Positions 7,724-14,356 of a DNA stretch of 31,202 nt are shown in pieces; the stretch's first letter is position 1; each line of letters begins with the position of its first letter. Source of the DNA: Candidatus Moraniibacteriota bacterium (GTDB lineage Bacteria > Patescibacteriota > Minisyncoccia > Moranbacterales > UBA2206); assembly GCA_003482885.1 (NCBI GenBank), contig DMXN01000013.1, positions 1-31,202 on the forward strand. The letters are read 5' to 3'. Below the pieces are notes generated by a model. That model did no database searches. It was given only the letters and a program-made list of their open reading frames with translations, and had not been told where the DNA came from. A program made the translations under genes and the position numbers.

Positions 7724-7773
7724 AGATTATGAGTATAACAAAAAAAATATGCTAAATATAGAAAATAAAAATA

Positions 7774-7799
7774 AAAAAATCCTCTCGAGAGGATTTTTT
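7774..7799 (-). terminator. Bidirectional intrinsic terminator after ftsZ
   Basis: A perfect 26-bp palindrome: the centre cctctcgagagg (7781-7792) is flanked by A6T and AT6, so both strands give a stem followed by a T-run. It lies 23 nt beyond the ftsZ stop codon. Confidence 0.85.
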
Positions 7800-7822
7800 C
7801 TTGAAGCAAAATACAAACCTTT

Positions 7823-9031
7823 CTATTTACCCATCTTCCTCCGTATGAACGCTGGGATTTCAAGCTCGTCTTCTTCATTGTCGTTCAGCTCTTTATCTTT
7901 TTGCAAGAAAGCTGAAGTCCTTTGAATTTTTGGCGGAACTTTTTCTTCAATAATCATTCTAGATTCCTCTCTTGCCGAAAAAATATTTTTCAAATCAGCT
8001 TCTTCATCAGCCATTTCTTTATCTTCGGCGGAATTAATTCGAGCGATTTTTTCCATAGGCGATTCTTTGACTTTTTCTTCGTCAAATCCGGTGGCGACGA
8101 CTGTAATTTGCACCTCGCCTTTTTTAAGTGTTTCATCAACTACCGCGCCAAAAATAACTTTGGCGTTCGGATCAATAGCCTCGGTGATAATATTGGCCGC
8201 TTCATTGATTTCCAACATACCTAAATCAGATGATCCGGAAACATTGAATAGCACACCTTTCGCTCCGTCAATGGAAAGCTCCAAAAGTGGACTGTTGATG
8301 GCTGCCCTAGCTGCTTCGGCGGCGCGATTTTCTCCAGCGCCGATTCCAATTCCCATTAAAGCCGAACCGCTATTGCTCATTATTGCCCGCACATCGGCAA
8401 AATCCACATTGACTATGCCGGGTTTAGTGATTAAATCGGAAATTCCCTGCACACCTTGGCGAAGCACATCGTCCACGATTTTAAAAGAATTAATCAATGT
8501 TGTTTTTTTATCGATTATTTGCAATAACTTATCATTGGGAATCGTGATTAAAGTATCCACTCTTTCACGCAAATTTTGCAAACCTTCTTCGGCAATCGCT
8601 CTTCTTTGCGCTCCTTCAAAGCCAAATGGTTTCGTCACAACCGCTACGGTCAACGCTCCCAGTTCTTTGGCGATTTCGGCTACGATTGGAGCGGCTCCCG
8701 TTCCGGTTCCTCCGCCCAAACCGCAAGTAACAAAAACCATATCAGCGCCTTTTAATACATCCTGAATCTCGCTGCGATTTTCTTCCGCCGCTTGCCGTCC
8801 GATATCCGGATTCATTCCCGCGCCTAATCCTTTAGTTAAGTTTTTTCCAATATGCACTTTTTCCGCCGCTTTGTTGTGATGCAAATCTTGCGCGTCAGTA
8901 TTGATGGCTACAAATTCCACGCCTTTGATTTTAGTTTCAATCATACGACTGATTCCGTGTCCGCCCGAACCGCCAACCCCAACTACTTTAATGCGCGCGA
9001 AAGTTTCTACCGGTGGTTTTATTTCTGCCAT
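7823..9031 (-). CDS. ftsZ: Cell division protein FtsZ
   Basis: The tubulin-like GTPase that builds the Z ring at midcell, 402 aa. The GTP-binding site shows VGVGGSGGHG (17-26), the tubulin signature GGGTGTGAAP (106-115) and the synergy-loop segment NVDFADVRAIM (208-218), whose acidic residues catalyse hydrolysis in the neighbouring subunit. An acidic linker leads to the C-terminal peptide LEIPAFIRRKMGK (390-402), the usual docking site for FtsA and other partners. In the first glycine loop the usual Asn (GGGGN) is replaced by His. It is the last gene of the fts block but has its own promoter, a leader of about 120 nt with a hairpin, and a strong terminator behind it. Confidence 0.97.
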   Translation of the reverse strand: MAEIKPPVETFARIKVVGVGGSGGHGISRMIETKIKGVEFVAINTDAQDLHHNKAAEKVHIGKNLTKGLGAGMNPDIGRQAAEENRSEIQDVLKGADMVFVTCGLGGGTGTGAAPIVAEIAKELGALTVAVVTKPFGFEGAQRRAIAEEGLQNLRERVDTLITIPNDKLLQIIDKKTTLINSFKIVDDVLRQGVQGISDLITKPGIVNVDFADVRAIMSNSGSALMGIGIGAGENRAAEAARAAINSPLLELSIDGAKGVLFNVSGSSDLGMLEINEAANIITEAIDPNAKVIFGAVVDETLKKGEVQITVVATGFDEEKVKESPMEKIARINSAEDKEMADEEADLKNIFSAREESRMIIEEKVPPKIQRTSAFLQKDKELNDNEEDELEIPAFIRRKMGK

Positions 9032-9120
9032 ATATTTTTTTATCGAAAATTAAATTAAAAAACAAAAATACAGATTAGGAAAATCTATTTTAAATTTTTG
9101 CTTTTTATTTTTATTTTATC

Positions 9121-9139
9121 TACCGCCAGTTGAGCGGTA
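9121..9139 (-). other. Hairpin in the ftsZ 5' leader
   Basis: TACCGC (9121-9126) and GCGGTA (9134-9139) form a perfect 6-bp stem around a 7-nt loop. It lies in the predicted leader of ftsZ, about 90 nt before the ATG, with an A/T-only stretch between. No known riboswitch is recognised. It may stabilise the mRNA or be a small dispersed palindrome. Confidence 0.45.
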
Positions 9140-9161
9140 TTTAACCTCTCTTACTTAATTA

Positions 9162-9191
9162 AATTTAGCATACTAGCGTAATAAATGTCAA
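9162..9191 (-). promoter_or_regulatory. ftsZ promoter
   Basis: On the minus strand there is a consensus TTGACA (9186-9191), an 18-bp spacer and TAAATT (9162-9167) preceded by TGC. The layout is the same as for the sigma-4/HARE gene promoter. The predicted start is near 9155, giving a leader of about 123 nt. Confidence 0.65.
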
Positions 9192-9211
9192 ACATTGCCT
9201 AACATCAACAG

Positions 9212-9234
9212 AAATGCCCCTGCGGGAGGCATTT
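9212..9234. terminator. Hairpin between the Cys-rich gene and ftsZ
   Basis: aaatgcc (9212-9218) pairs with ggcattt (9228-9234), extended by two C-G pairs and a small bulge. On the plus strand it is followed by TTTTT; on the minus strand, the direction of transcription, the T-run is short (TTTCTGTTG). It lies 13 nt after the Cys-rich gene stop and just before the ftsZ -35, so it may act as a weak terminator or attenuator. Confidence 0.4.
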
Positions 9235-9247
9235 TTGTGATCAATAG

Positions 9248-9796
9248 CTATTCCGCTTCTATTAATTCAAGGCATGCTTGGTCATCCGGCGCGCATTCCT
9301 CGGAGTTTAATTCTAATTCGCTGGGGATTTCTTCGCTTTCGTTTTCATCATCTATTTCTACTGGGTTGTCCTTGGCGTATTGTTTTGGATTATTGCATTC
9401 TACTTCTCGTTCTATTTTATTTTCTTCCGTACAAAAAATTTGTTCGCATTCCAGTTCCCCATCATTGCATATTAGAGCGGCGCAATTTTCGTCATTCGGA
9501 TCGCAAAGCGGAATGCGGCTGGCATTTCTTCGCGTGATATTGTAATACCAAATATCATCTTCCTGATTACCGACGCATTTTTCGCCTTCAATATCGGAAG
9601 CCGGATCGCATTCCCAAATAAAGCATCGTTGAGAATAAGGATCGCAGTCAGTTTGCGCTTCTATAATATAGTCCTTTTGGATTATTATTCTCCAAAAAGT
9701 AATTGCTACTGAAACAATAATCAGTGAAAAAAGAATGCTAAAAAAAAATTTTTCAACCAAAAACCGGTTGTCATTTGATTGAGATTTTTCGTCCAT
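9248..9796 (-). CDS. Single-TM Cys-rich protein between ftsA and ftsZ
   Basis: Family not recognised. The 182-aa protein has a short cytoplasmic N-terminus (1-16), one membrane helix (about 17-38) and an outer domain with 13 cysteines in repeated patterns: DCDPYSQRCFIWECDP (50-65), LCDPNDENCAALIC and LECEQIFC. A second CDP-type unit near the end (EECAPDDQACLE) follows an acidic linker. The spacing suggests a small disulfide-linked or metal-binding fold outside the membrane. It starts 11 nt after ftsA ends, so it is co-transcribed with ftsA, and it sits where division genes are found. A role in septation or in anchoring to the envelope is inferred from position only. Confidence 0.8.
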   Translation of the reverse strand: MDEKSQSNDNRFLVEKFFFSILFSLIIVSVAITFWRIIIQKDYIIEAQTDCDPYSQRCFIWECDPASDIEGEKCVGNQEDDIWYYNITRRNASRIPLCDPNDENCAALICNDGELECEQIFCTEENKIEREVECNNPKQYAKDNPVEIDDENESEEIPSELELNSEECAPDDQACLELIEAE

Positions 9797-9807
9797 AGAT
9801 ATTTATT

Positions 9808-11046
9808 TTAAGGCAAAAATTTTCCAAACCAGTCCTTTATGTTGCTTATTCTACCCGTCATTTTGTTGTCAAAAAATGAACTTTTTTTCAGGGATTGATT
9901 TTCTTCCGCGCCCCATAAAATTAAACCGACCGAGGTGGCAAACGCGGGATCGTCAATTTTATCGACTAGACCTCCAAGCGGTGTTGGAAATCCGGTTTGT
10001 GCCGGCAGAGCCAAAATATTTTTCGCCAAATCGACACAGCCAGGCAATTTCGCCGTTCCGCCCGTGATTACCGCGCCAGCCGGAAGCAGACGATCTTTTC
10101 CTATCAATTTCAATTCTTTATTAACCAGTGTAAAAATTTCTTCCAAGCGCGCTTCAATTATCTCCGCCACATGCTGGCGAGAAACAATTCCTTCTTCGCT
10201 TGCGTCAAGTTGAGATAGATCAATATTTTCTTTTTTATTTATTTCTCCCGGCATCGCGTTGCCGAATTCCAATTTTACTTTTTCCGCCACATCAATCGAA
10301 GTGCGCAGACCAATGGCGATATCATTGGTAATGTGATTTCCGCCAACAGGAACAACGGAAACGCGAAGTAAATCATTTTCTTCAAAAATAGCGACAGAAG
10401 TCGATCCGCCACCAATATCTATCAGCACCACACCCAATTCTTTTTGCCTTTTGGATAAAACGGCTTTAGCGGAAGCCAAGGAAGACAAAACGAAACCCTC
10501 TGTGTTTATTCTTGCTTCGTCCATGCATTTGCGCAAATTTTTAATATGCGGAGTTGATCCTTCTATGATTAGTGCGTCTACTTCCAAACGGACACCATTC
10601 ATTCCCAGCGGATCGCGGATATTTTTTTGATCATCCAAGGAGTAATTTTTGGGGATAATATGAACTATTTCTTTATTGGGAGGAATGGAAATGGCTTGGG
10701 CCGCGTTAATCACTCGGGAAATATCATCCGTCGCAACTTCACCGTCCGCCCGCCCTACCGCGATGACGCCTTTGGAATATTGGGAAGAAATATGATTGCC
10801 ACCAATGCCGATAATCGCTTGGCGTATTTCCACTCCGGCCGTTCTTTCCGCTATCGCTATCGATTCGTTAATTGACTTGGTTGTCTCTTCGAGATCAATA
10901 ATAATTCCACGGCGTACTCCAAAAGAGGGCGCGATTCCAACACCGATAACTCTGGGATTTTCTTCCGCGGAAATAATTTGCGCGATGACTGTTCTAACGA
11001 AAGAGGATCCGACATCTATTCCTGCGACAATTTCTTTTTTTGACAT
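9808..11046 (-). CDS. ftsA: Cell division protein FtsA
   Basis: Actin-like ATPase that tethers FtsZ to the membrane, 412 aa. It has the actin-fold motifs: phosphate 1 AGIDVGSSFVRTVIA (8-22), phosphate 2 VLIDIGGGSTSVAIF (about 206-220) and the adenosine loop AVITGGTAKLPG (about 328-339). The SHS2 (1C) domain lies at about 83-165. The C-terminus ends IKDWFGKFLP, an amphipathic membrane-targeting helix as expected for FtsA. No Shine-Dalgarno sequence is seen. A TTGCCG-17-TATAAT promoter precedes it. The Cys-rich gene follows after 11 nt. Confidence 0.96.
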   Translation of the reverse strand: MSKKEIVAGIDVGSSFVRTVIAQIISAEENPRVIGVGIAPSFGVRRGIIIDLEETTKSINESIAIAERTAGVEIRQAIIGIGGNHISSQYSKGVIAVGRADGEVATDDISRVINAAQAISIPPNKEIVHIIPKNYSLDDQKNIRDPLGMNGVRLEVDALIIEGSTPHIKNLRKCMDEARINTEGFVLSSLASAKAVLSKRQKELGVVLIDIGGGSTSVAIFEENDLLRVSVVPVGGNHITNDIAIGLRTSIDVAEKVKLEFGNAMPGEINKKENIDLSQLDASEEGIVSRQHVAEIIEARLEEIFTLVNKELKLIGKDRLLPAGAVITGGTAKLPGCVDLAKNILALPAQTGFPTPLGGLVDKIDDPAFATSVGLILWGAEENQSLKKSSFFDNKMTGRISNIKDWFGKFLP

Positions 11047-11086
11047 GCTTTGATTTTTTTATTTTTTTATATCCGGCTACCTTGAA

Positions 11087-11115
11087 ATTATACTACATTC
11101 GGATGTATTCGGCAA
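11087..11115 (-). promoter_or_regulatory. ftsA promoter
   Basis: On the minus strand TTGCCG (11110-11115), a 17-bp spacer and a perfect TATAAT (11087-11092). The expected start is near 11080, 34 nt before the ATG. Confidence 0.7.
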
Positions 11116-11118
11116 TAT

Positions 11119-11490
11119 TTATATTTGCCAGCAAGCAAAGATGTATGGAAGGAATATGATCAATCCGATGACTATCGCAAAAATGACGGAAATCAACACG
11201 GTGGCGGCCATTAAATCTTTAATTAGTCTTGCATAAGGATGGACTTTTGGTTTTAAGATATCCACTACTCTTTCTACAATCGTATTTAAAAGTTCCATAA
11301 TTAAAACTCCGGCAATCACTAAAACCAAAGCTGTCATTTCCGTTCGTGTTACATCGAAATAAAACATGACAAAAACGACCAACGCGGCTGCTGCCAATTC
11401 GTTTTGAAAATTTTTTTCATTTTTGATTATATGCGACAACCCTCGCGTGGCGCAAGAAAGACTTTGAGCAAATTGTTTGATTCGGTTCAT
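11119..11490 (-). CDS. dgkA: DgkA-type diacylglycerol / undecaprenol kinase
   Basis: Small integral-membrane lipid kinase, 123 aa, that phosphorylates diacylglycerol or undecaprenol to feed the lipid carrier pool for envelope polymers. Three membrane helices (about 32-48, 52-76 and 92-117) carry the family motif ELLNTIVERVVD (66-77: E66, N69, E73, D77), the ATP/metal site, and KDLMAAAVLI-like KDLMAATVLI (91-100). The N-terminal NEKNFQNELAAA (24-35) is also typical. Gram-positive-like and CPR members usually act on undecaprenol, so that substrate is inferred. It lies upstream of the fts block with its own promoter. Confidence 0.92.
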   Translation of the reverse strand: MNRIKQFAQSLSCATRGLSHIIKNEKNFQNELAAAALVVFVMFYFDVTRTEMTALVLVIAGVLIMELLNTIVERVVDILKPKVHPYARLIKDLMAATVLISVIFAIVIGLIIFLPYIFACWQI

Positions 11491-11541
11491 GTGGTTTTTT
11501 TGATTATTTTTTAATTTGTCTTGAATTTTAACTTCATTCGA

Positions 11542-11570
11542 TTTATAGCTATTTTTTTAGGTAAATTCAA
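11542..11570 (-). promoter_or_regulatory. dgkA promoter
   Basis: On the minus strand TTGAAT (11565-11570), a 17-bp spacer and TATAAA (11542-11547). The -35 lies inside the last codons of the 63-aa ORF. The expected leader is about 45 nt. Confidence 0.5.
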
Positions 11571-11748
11571 CTAATGTTATGCCATCCTTTTTACTATTAT
11601 TACTTTTTACTTTTGTATATTTGAATATGTCGGGATATGTTGATAATAACTCCCATATATTTTTACTTGTAAATTCATTTTTTCCCGCCCACTCATTAGT
11701 TAGGTGATCAAAACTATGTCGTTTTTCTTTAATCTCTCGTATTTTCAT
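11557..11748 (-). CDS. Small hypothetical protein, 63 aa
   Basis: Family not recognised. A short, hydrophilic, charged protein with no membrane segment. The first half is basic (MKIREIKEKRHSF) and the second half has NIWELLSTYPDIFKYTKV. Support for it being real comes from a perfect TATAAT 7 nt before its ATG, the same leaderless arrangement as at the methyltransferase, dprA and dnaX. It lies 64 nt downstream of the nuclease gene on the same strand, so it may belong to the same island. It is not a recognisable HTH controller protein. Confidence 0.55.
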   Translation of the reverse strand: MKIREIKEKRHSFDHLTNEWAGKNEFTSKNIWELLSTYPDIFKYTKVKSNNSKKDGITLVEFT

Positions 11749-11755
11749 AAAAATT

Positions 11756-11761
11756 ATTATA
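11756..11761 (-). promoter_or_regulatory. -10 element of the 63-aa ORF (leaderless)
   Basis: A perfect TATAAT on the minus strand with 7 nt to the ATG. A possible TTGTAA -35 (11781-11786) is 19 bp upstream, a long spacing. It predicts a leaderless or nearly leaderless mRNA. Confidence 0.5.
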
Positions 11762-11812
11762 GTTTTTTTATATCAATTTATTACAAAAAAACAACAAGAA
11801 ATTTAAACCTCC

Positions 11813-12733
11813 CTATTTCAAATCAGAAATAAGGCTTTCAAAACCGGCAGTATTAACCCAAAAATTATTAGCATTAGCCTTTAGACATTTTTCAATTTCT
11901 TTTCTTTGCCTATACTTCTTCTTCGATTTTTTGCCTATCTTTCCCAAAATAGAATTAGAATAGGTGCCATCTAAAAAAGAAATATAATATACATTGCCTT
12001 TCTCCTTAAGACCCAAGATCTCTATAAGCTCAGCCAATTGTTTGTCCTGCTCTCCTCCGCCCGTATTAAGATGTTTCGCTTCTAGTAACAATATTTTTTC
12101 ACCATTTTTAATTAAAAGATCGAGATTTTTGTTTTGCTTTTTTGTTTTTATTTTTAAATTCAGCTTCTCTCTTATATTTTTTATAGAAAAATCCCCAGAA
12201 GAAAATTTTGCGACACATTTATTATTTTTAAAAAAATCATTCCAAGTGTTGATTTCTTTATACCCCTTTTTATCCAAAACAGAAACCAGTTTTTTCTCAC
12301 CCAAATCGCCTTTTTTTCTTGACGAATTCGAGTCTATAATTGCCTGAATCCAATTTTCCGGAACTTTATCATCTAGAATTCTTCTCTTGATAAAAAGCAT
12401 GGTTATCTTTTTAAAAGTCTCATAATCTTTCTGAACCATATCTCTTGTCGTATCGCATGCGTTCACAAAACATCCGAGTTCCGAACAATTGGCAAAATTA
12501 TTTTTGAAAACATTAAACAATTTTAGTAAATATTTATCCACTATTCCCTTGCTTTCATTATTTTCGTCTAACTTCTTGATGGTAATTAGAATTTCCTTTA
12601 TTTCTTTTATACCCTTGATATATTCGGGCAAATTTGGATGTTTTTCCAATATAAAATAATTCTCGTCCAAATGAAGTTCTGAATTATCCTGAGAGATCTT
12701 AAAATAATGCAAGTTGTCTCGAATTTTGCTCAT
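11813..12733 (-). CDS. Putative PD-(D/E)XK type II restriction endonuclease
   Basis: A 306-aa protein with a helical N-terminal half (about 30-135) and a nuclease-like C-terminal half. The core motif reads NLDLLIKNGEKILLLEAK, giving D205 and E218-x-K220 in the right strand-turn-strand spacing, and a helix with E146 (KGDLGEKKLV) precedes it as in many PD-(D/E)XK enzymes. KHLNTGGGEQDKQLAEL (220-236) follows the active site. It overlaps the methyltransferase gene by 35 nt in another frame, which argues strongly for a restriction-modification pair and for translational coupling. The recognition sequence and the named family cannot be read from the sequence. Confidence 0.72.
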   Translation of the reverse strand: MSKIRDNLHYFKISQDNSELHLDENYFILEKHPNLPEYIKGIKEIKEILITIKKLDENNESKGIVDKYLLKLFNVFKNNFANCSELGCFVNACDTTRDMVQKDYETFKKITMLFIKRRILDDKVPENWIQAIIDSNSSRKKGDLGEKKLVSVLDKKGYKEINTWNDFFKNNKCVAKFSSGDFSIKNIREKLNLKIKTKKQNKNLDLLIKNGEKILLLEAKHLNTGGGEQDKQLAELIEILGLKEKGNVYYISFLDGTYSNSILGKIGKKSKKKYRQRKEIEKCLKANANNFWVNTAGFESLISDLK

Positions 12734-13850
12734 AGTAAATTAAATTTAAAAATTTGTAAGTTAAATCAAATGATATCCTTTTGCGATTGTTATCTCTGAA
12801 ATTGGTAAGAAAAAATGAAAGATATTTCTCGCGATTGATTGACAATTCATCATTAAACTTTTCCATCAATTCAACTTGTTCGTTAATGGATACTTCTTTC
12901 TTAAAAATCAAATGCGCCATATTGCGCGAAGTGTTTTTTCCAACAAGTCCGGATATTTTATAGTTTCTTATATCTTCAAGCTGTATTTTTTTCCCATTTT
13001 TACTATCAATAGCCCGCAAGAATAAGATATTTTTTTCAAGCGATTTTTTTATATCATCGCTGATTTTCAATATTTTTTTGTCTTTAATGTTTTGAAGCGC
13101 TATTTCTATTTCATATTCGCCAGACTCTAAATATTCTTCCGTAAGACGGAAAATACCCAAATCGTTTTTGGTATTTTTAATTTTGCAAATAAACTCTCCT
13201 CCAAATTGCCAACCGAATTTTTTTTCAAGAGTAATGTTTATTTTTTTATTTTCAGGATAAATTATGGCATTGATTATATTTTTCTCTGAATTTTTTTGTT
13301 TTTTTCTGAAATAAAACGAAATCACATTATATGTCGTATCGTCAAAAACTTGTTTTGAAAAAATATTTAATTTCACTATTTCAAATCTTTCAAAAAACAG
13401 TTCTCTAATTTTTTTTGAATTTTCGGCGCATAGGAAATTCAAGGGAACTATAATTATTCCTTCTTCGCAATTCAAAATAGAAAAAATGGAAACTTGATAT
13501 AAATCTTCGAAATTAGAATTCACTCCTTCAAAAAATTTTTCTTTTATTTCTTTTGTAGCTTTATTTTTGTGCAAATAAGGTGGATTGGTGCAAACGAACT
13601 TATATTCTGTTGGTGAATTTATCGAATCATTGAGAAAAACTTTTTTTTCATCGACATACTTTTTGTCATAATCAAAACCAATTATTTTTTCGCAATTATT
13701 ATTATTTGCCCAATTTAACAAATCTTGATTGCCGGCAAAGGGATCGATAATATTTTTGCCATCAACAAACTCGCCAAAACCCTGCAAGATATAATCGGAA
13801 TTTGTGGTGAAAAATTGACCCAGATTGCGTTTTTTAGTTATTGCATTCAT
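12699..13850 (-). CDS. Putative type II DNA adenine-N6 methyltransferase
   Basis: From the ATG at 13850 the protein is 383 aa. It shows motif X GQFFTT (11-16), motif I DPFAGNQD (36-43), an acidic residue ending motif II (GFDYD, 58-62) and the catalytic NPPY (89-92) of amino-methyltransferases. The order X-I-IV and a C-terminal target-recognition region (about 190-380) match gamma-class, M.TaqI-like N6-adenine enzymes. The frame extends 15 codons further upstream, but the inner start is chosen because TATAAT ends 6 nt before it and the homology begins there. The gene precedes the nuclease gene in the same unit, so protection would be made first. Confidence 0.85.
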   Translation of the reverse strand: MNAITKKRNLGQFFTTNSDYILQGFGEFVDGKNIIDPFAGNQDLLNWANNNNCEKIIGFDYDKKYVDEKKVFLNDSINSPTEYKFVCTNPPYLHKNKATKEIKEKFFEGVNSNFEDLYQVSIFSILNCEEGIIIVPLNFLCAENSKKIRELFFERFEIVKLNIFSKQVFDDTTYNVISFYFRKKQKNSEKNIINAIIYPENKKINITLEKKFGWQFGGEFICKIKNTKNDLGIFRLTEEYLESGEYEIEIALQNIKDKKILKISDDIKKSLEKNILFLRAIDSKNGKKIQLEDIRNYKISGLVGKNTSRNMAHLIFKKEVSINEQVELMEKFNDELSINREKYLSFFLTNFRDNNRKRISFDLTYKFLNLIYYEQNSRQLALF

Positions 13851-13856
13851 GCTTGT

Positions 13857-13862
13857 ATTATA
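13857..13862 (-). promoter_or_regulatory. -10 element of the methyltransferase gene (leaderless)
   Basis: A perfect TATAAT with 6 nt before the ATG at 13850. A weak TTTTGT at 17 bp could be the -35. The hexamer overlaps the stop codon of the broken beta-helix gene. Confidence 0.55.
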
Positions 13863-14348
13863 GCGTAAGACCATATAAAACAAAACTATTTTCAATTATC
13901 GAGTTATTTCTAAAAGTAGGAACTATATCACGGCTAGAATAAGCAATAATGCCTCCCCAGTCGGATCTATTCGGCTTGGTCGCAACCCCGTCGCCATTAG
14001 TGTCTCCCCCGTTTTCGTCATCGCGAGTTGAAGTAAAAACAATTTTTTCCTCAGCTGTTCCTTCAGAGCGGTAAATTCATTTTTTATAACCAATCTGCCA
14101 GAGGCTTTATTCGGTTCACTGGCGCTAAATTTAACTAATACGCCCGGTTTAATCGTAAGCGGAGCTGAAACATCAATAGATTTATTCACGAAATAAGGAC
14201 TTCCGCTTTTATTCCAAACTGTTGGAGAAGTAATATTAGAAGTTATTTCAGTAGATGCTAAGGCATTGCTCGCGCTAAAAGAAATACCAAAAAAGAATAC
14301 TATTTTTAATATGAGAAACCTTTTTTTGTTTTTTATTTGATTTTTATT
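13858..14348 (-). pseudogene. Broken secreted beta-helix-type protein
   Basis: The minus-strand frame begins with a signal-peptide-like stretch (KKRFLILKIVFFFGISFSAS, then NALA), but no ATG, GTG or TTG start is left in it. It continues into SPYFVNKSIDVSAPLTIKPG and VLVKFSA, typical of secreted parallel beta-helix proteins. A one-base shift near 14060-14066 then moves the frame. The second frame reads GTAEEKIVFTSTRDDENGGD followed by TNGDGVATKPNRSDWGGI and runs to TAA at 13858-13860. The GGDTNGDG...W.GI signature recurs in bacterial surface beta-helix repeats. The product is much shorter than such proteins usually are. Three defects point to a pseudogene. Confidence 0.75.
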
Positions 14349-14356
14349 TTAAAAAA

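Larger units (their letters stand above)
5471..7735. mobile_element. Decayed integrated element behind tRNA-Gln
   Basis: Between the 3' end of tRNA-Gln and the ftsZ terminator lie two homologous but diverged 3' ends of a serine recombinase gene, both on the minus strand, enclosing an AT-rich radical SAM gene on the plus strand. Both ends share the 16-nt string aaaaatcaccattttt (5477-5492 and 7635-7650), followed by a similar codon stretch. Codon use inside is richer in A/T than in dnaX or ftsZ. This looks like the remnant of a tRNA-adjacent insertion that lost its recombinase function. The boundaries are inferred; no clean att duplication of the tRNA 3' end is seen at the right end. Confidence 0.5.

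Noticed and set aside
7690..7878. 62-aa minus-strand frame spanning the ftsZ 3' end and terminator
   Set aside because: It crosses the ftsZ terminator palindrome and uses another frame than the recombinase remnant. It looks fortuitous.
8067..8765. 232-aa open frame on the plus strand opposite ftsZ
   Set aside because: It is the antisense of a certain ftsZ gene, is rich in Ser/Thr/Pro as expected from a shadow frame, and has no recognisable motif or promoter.
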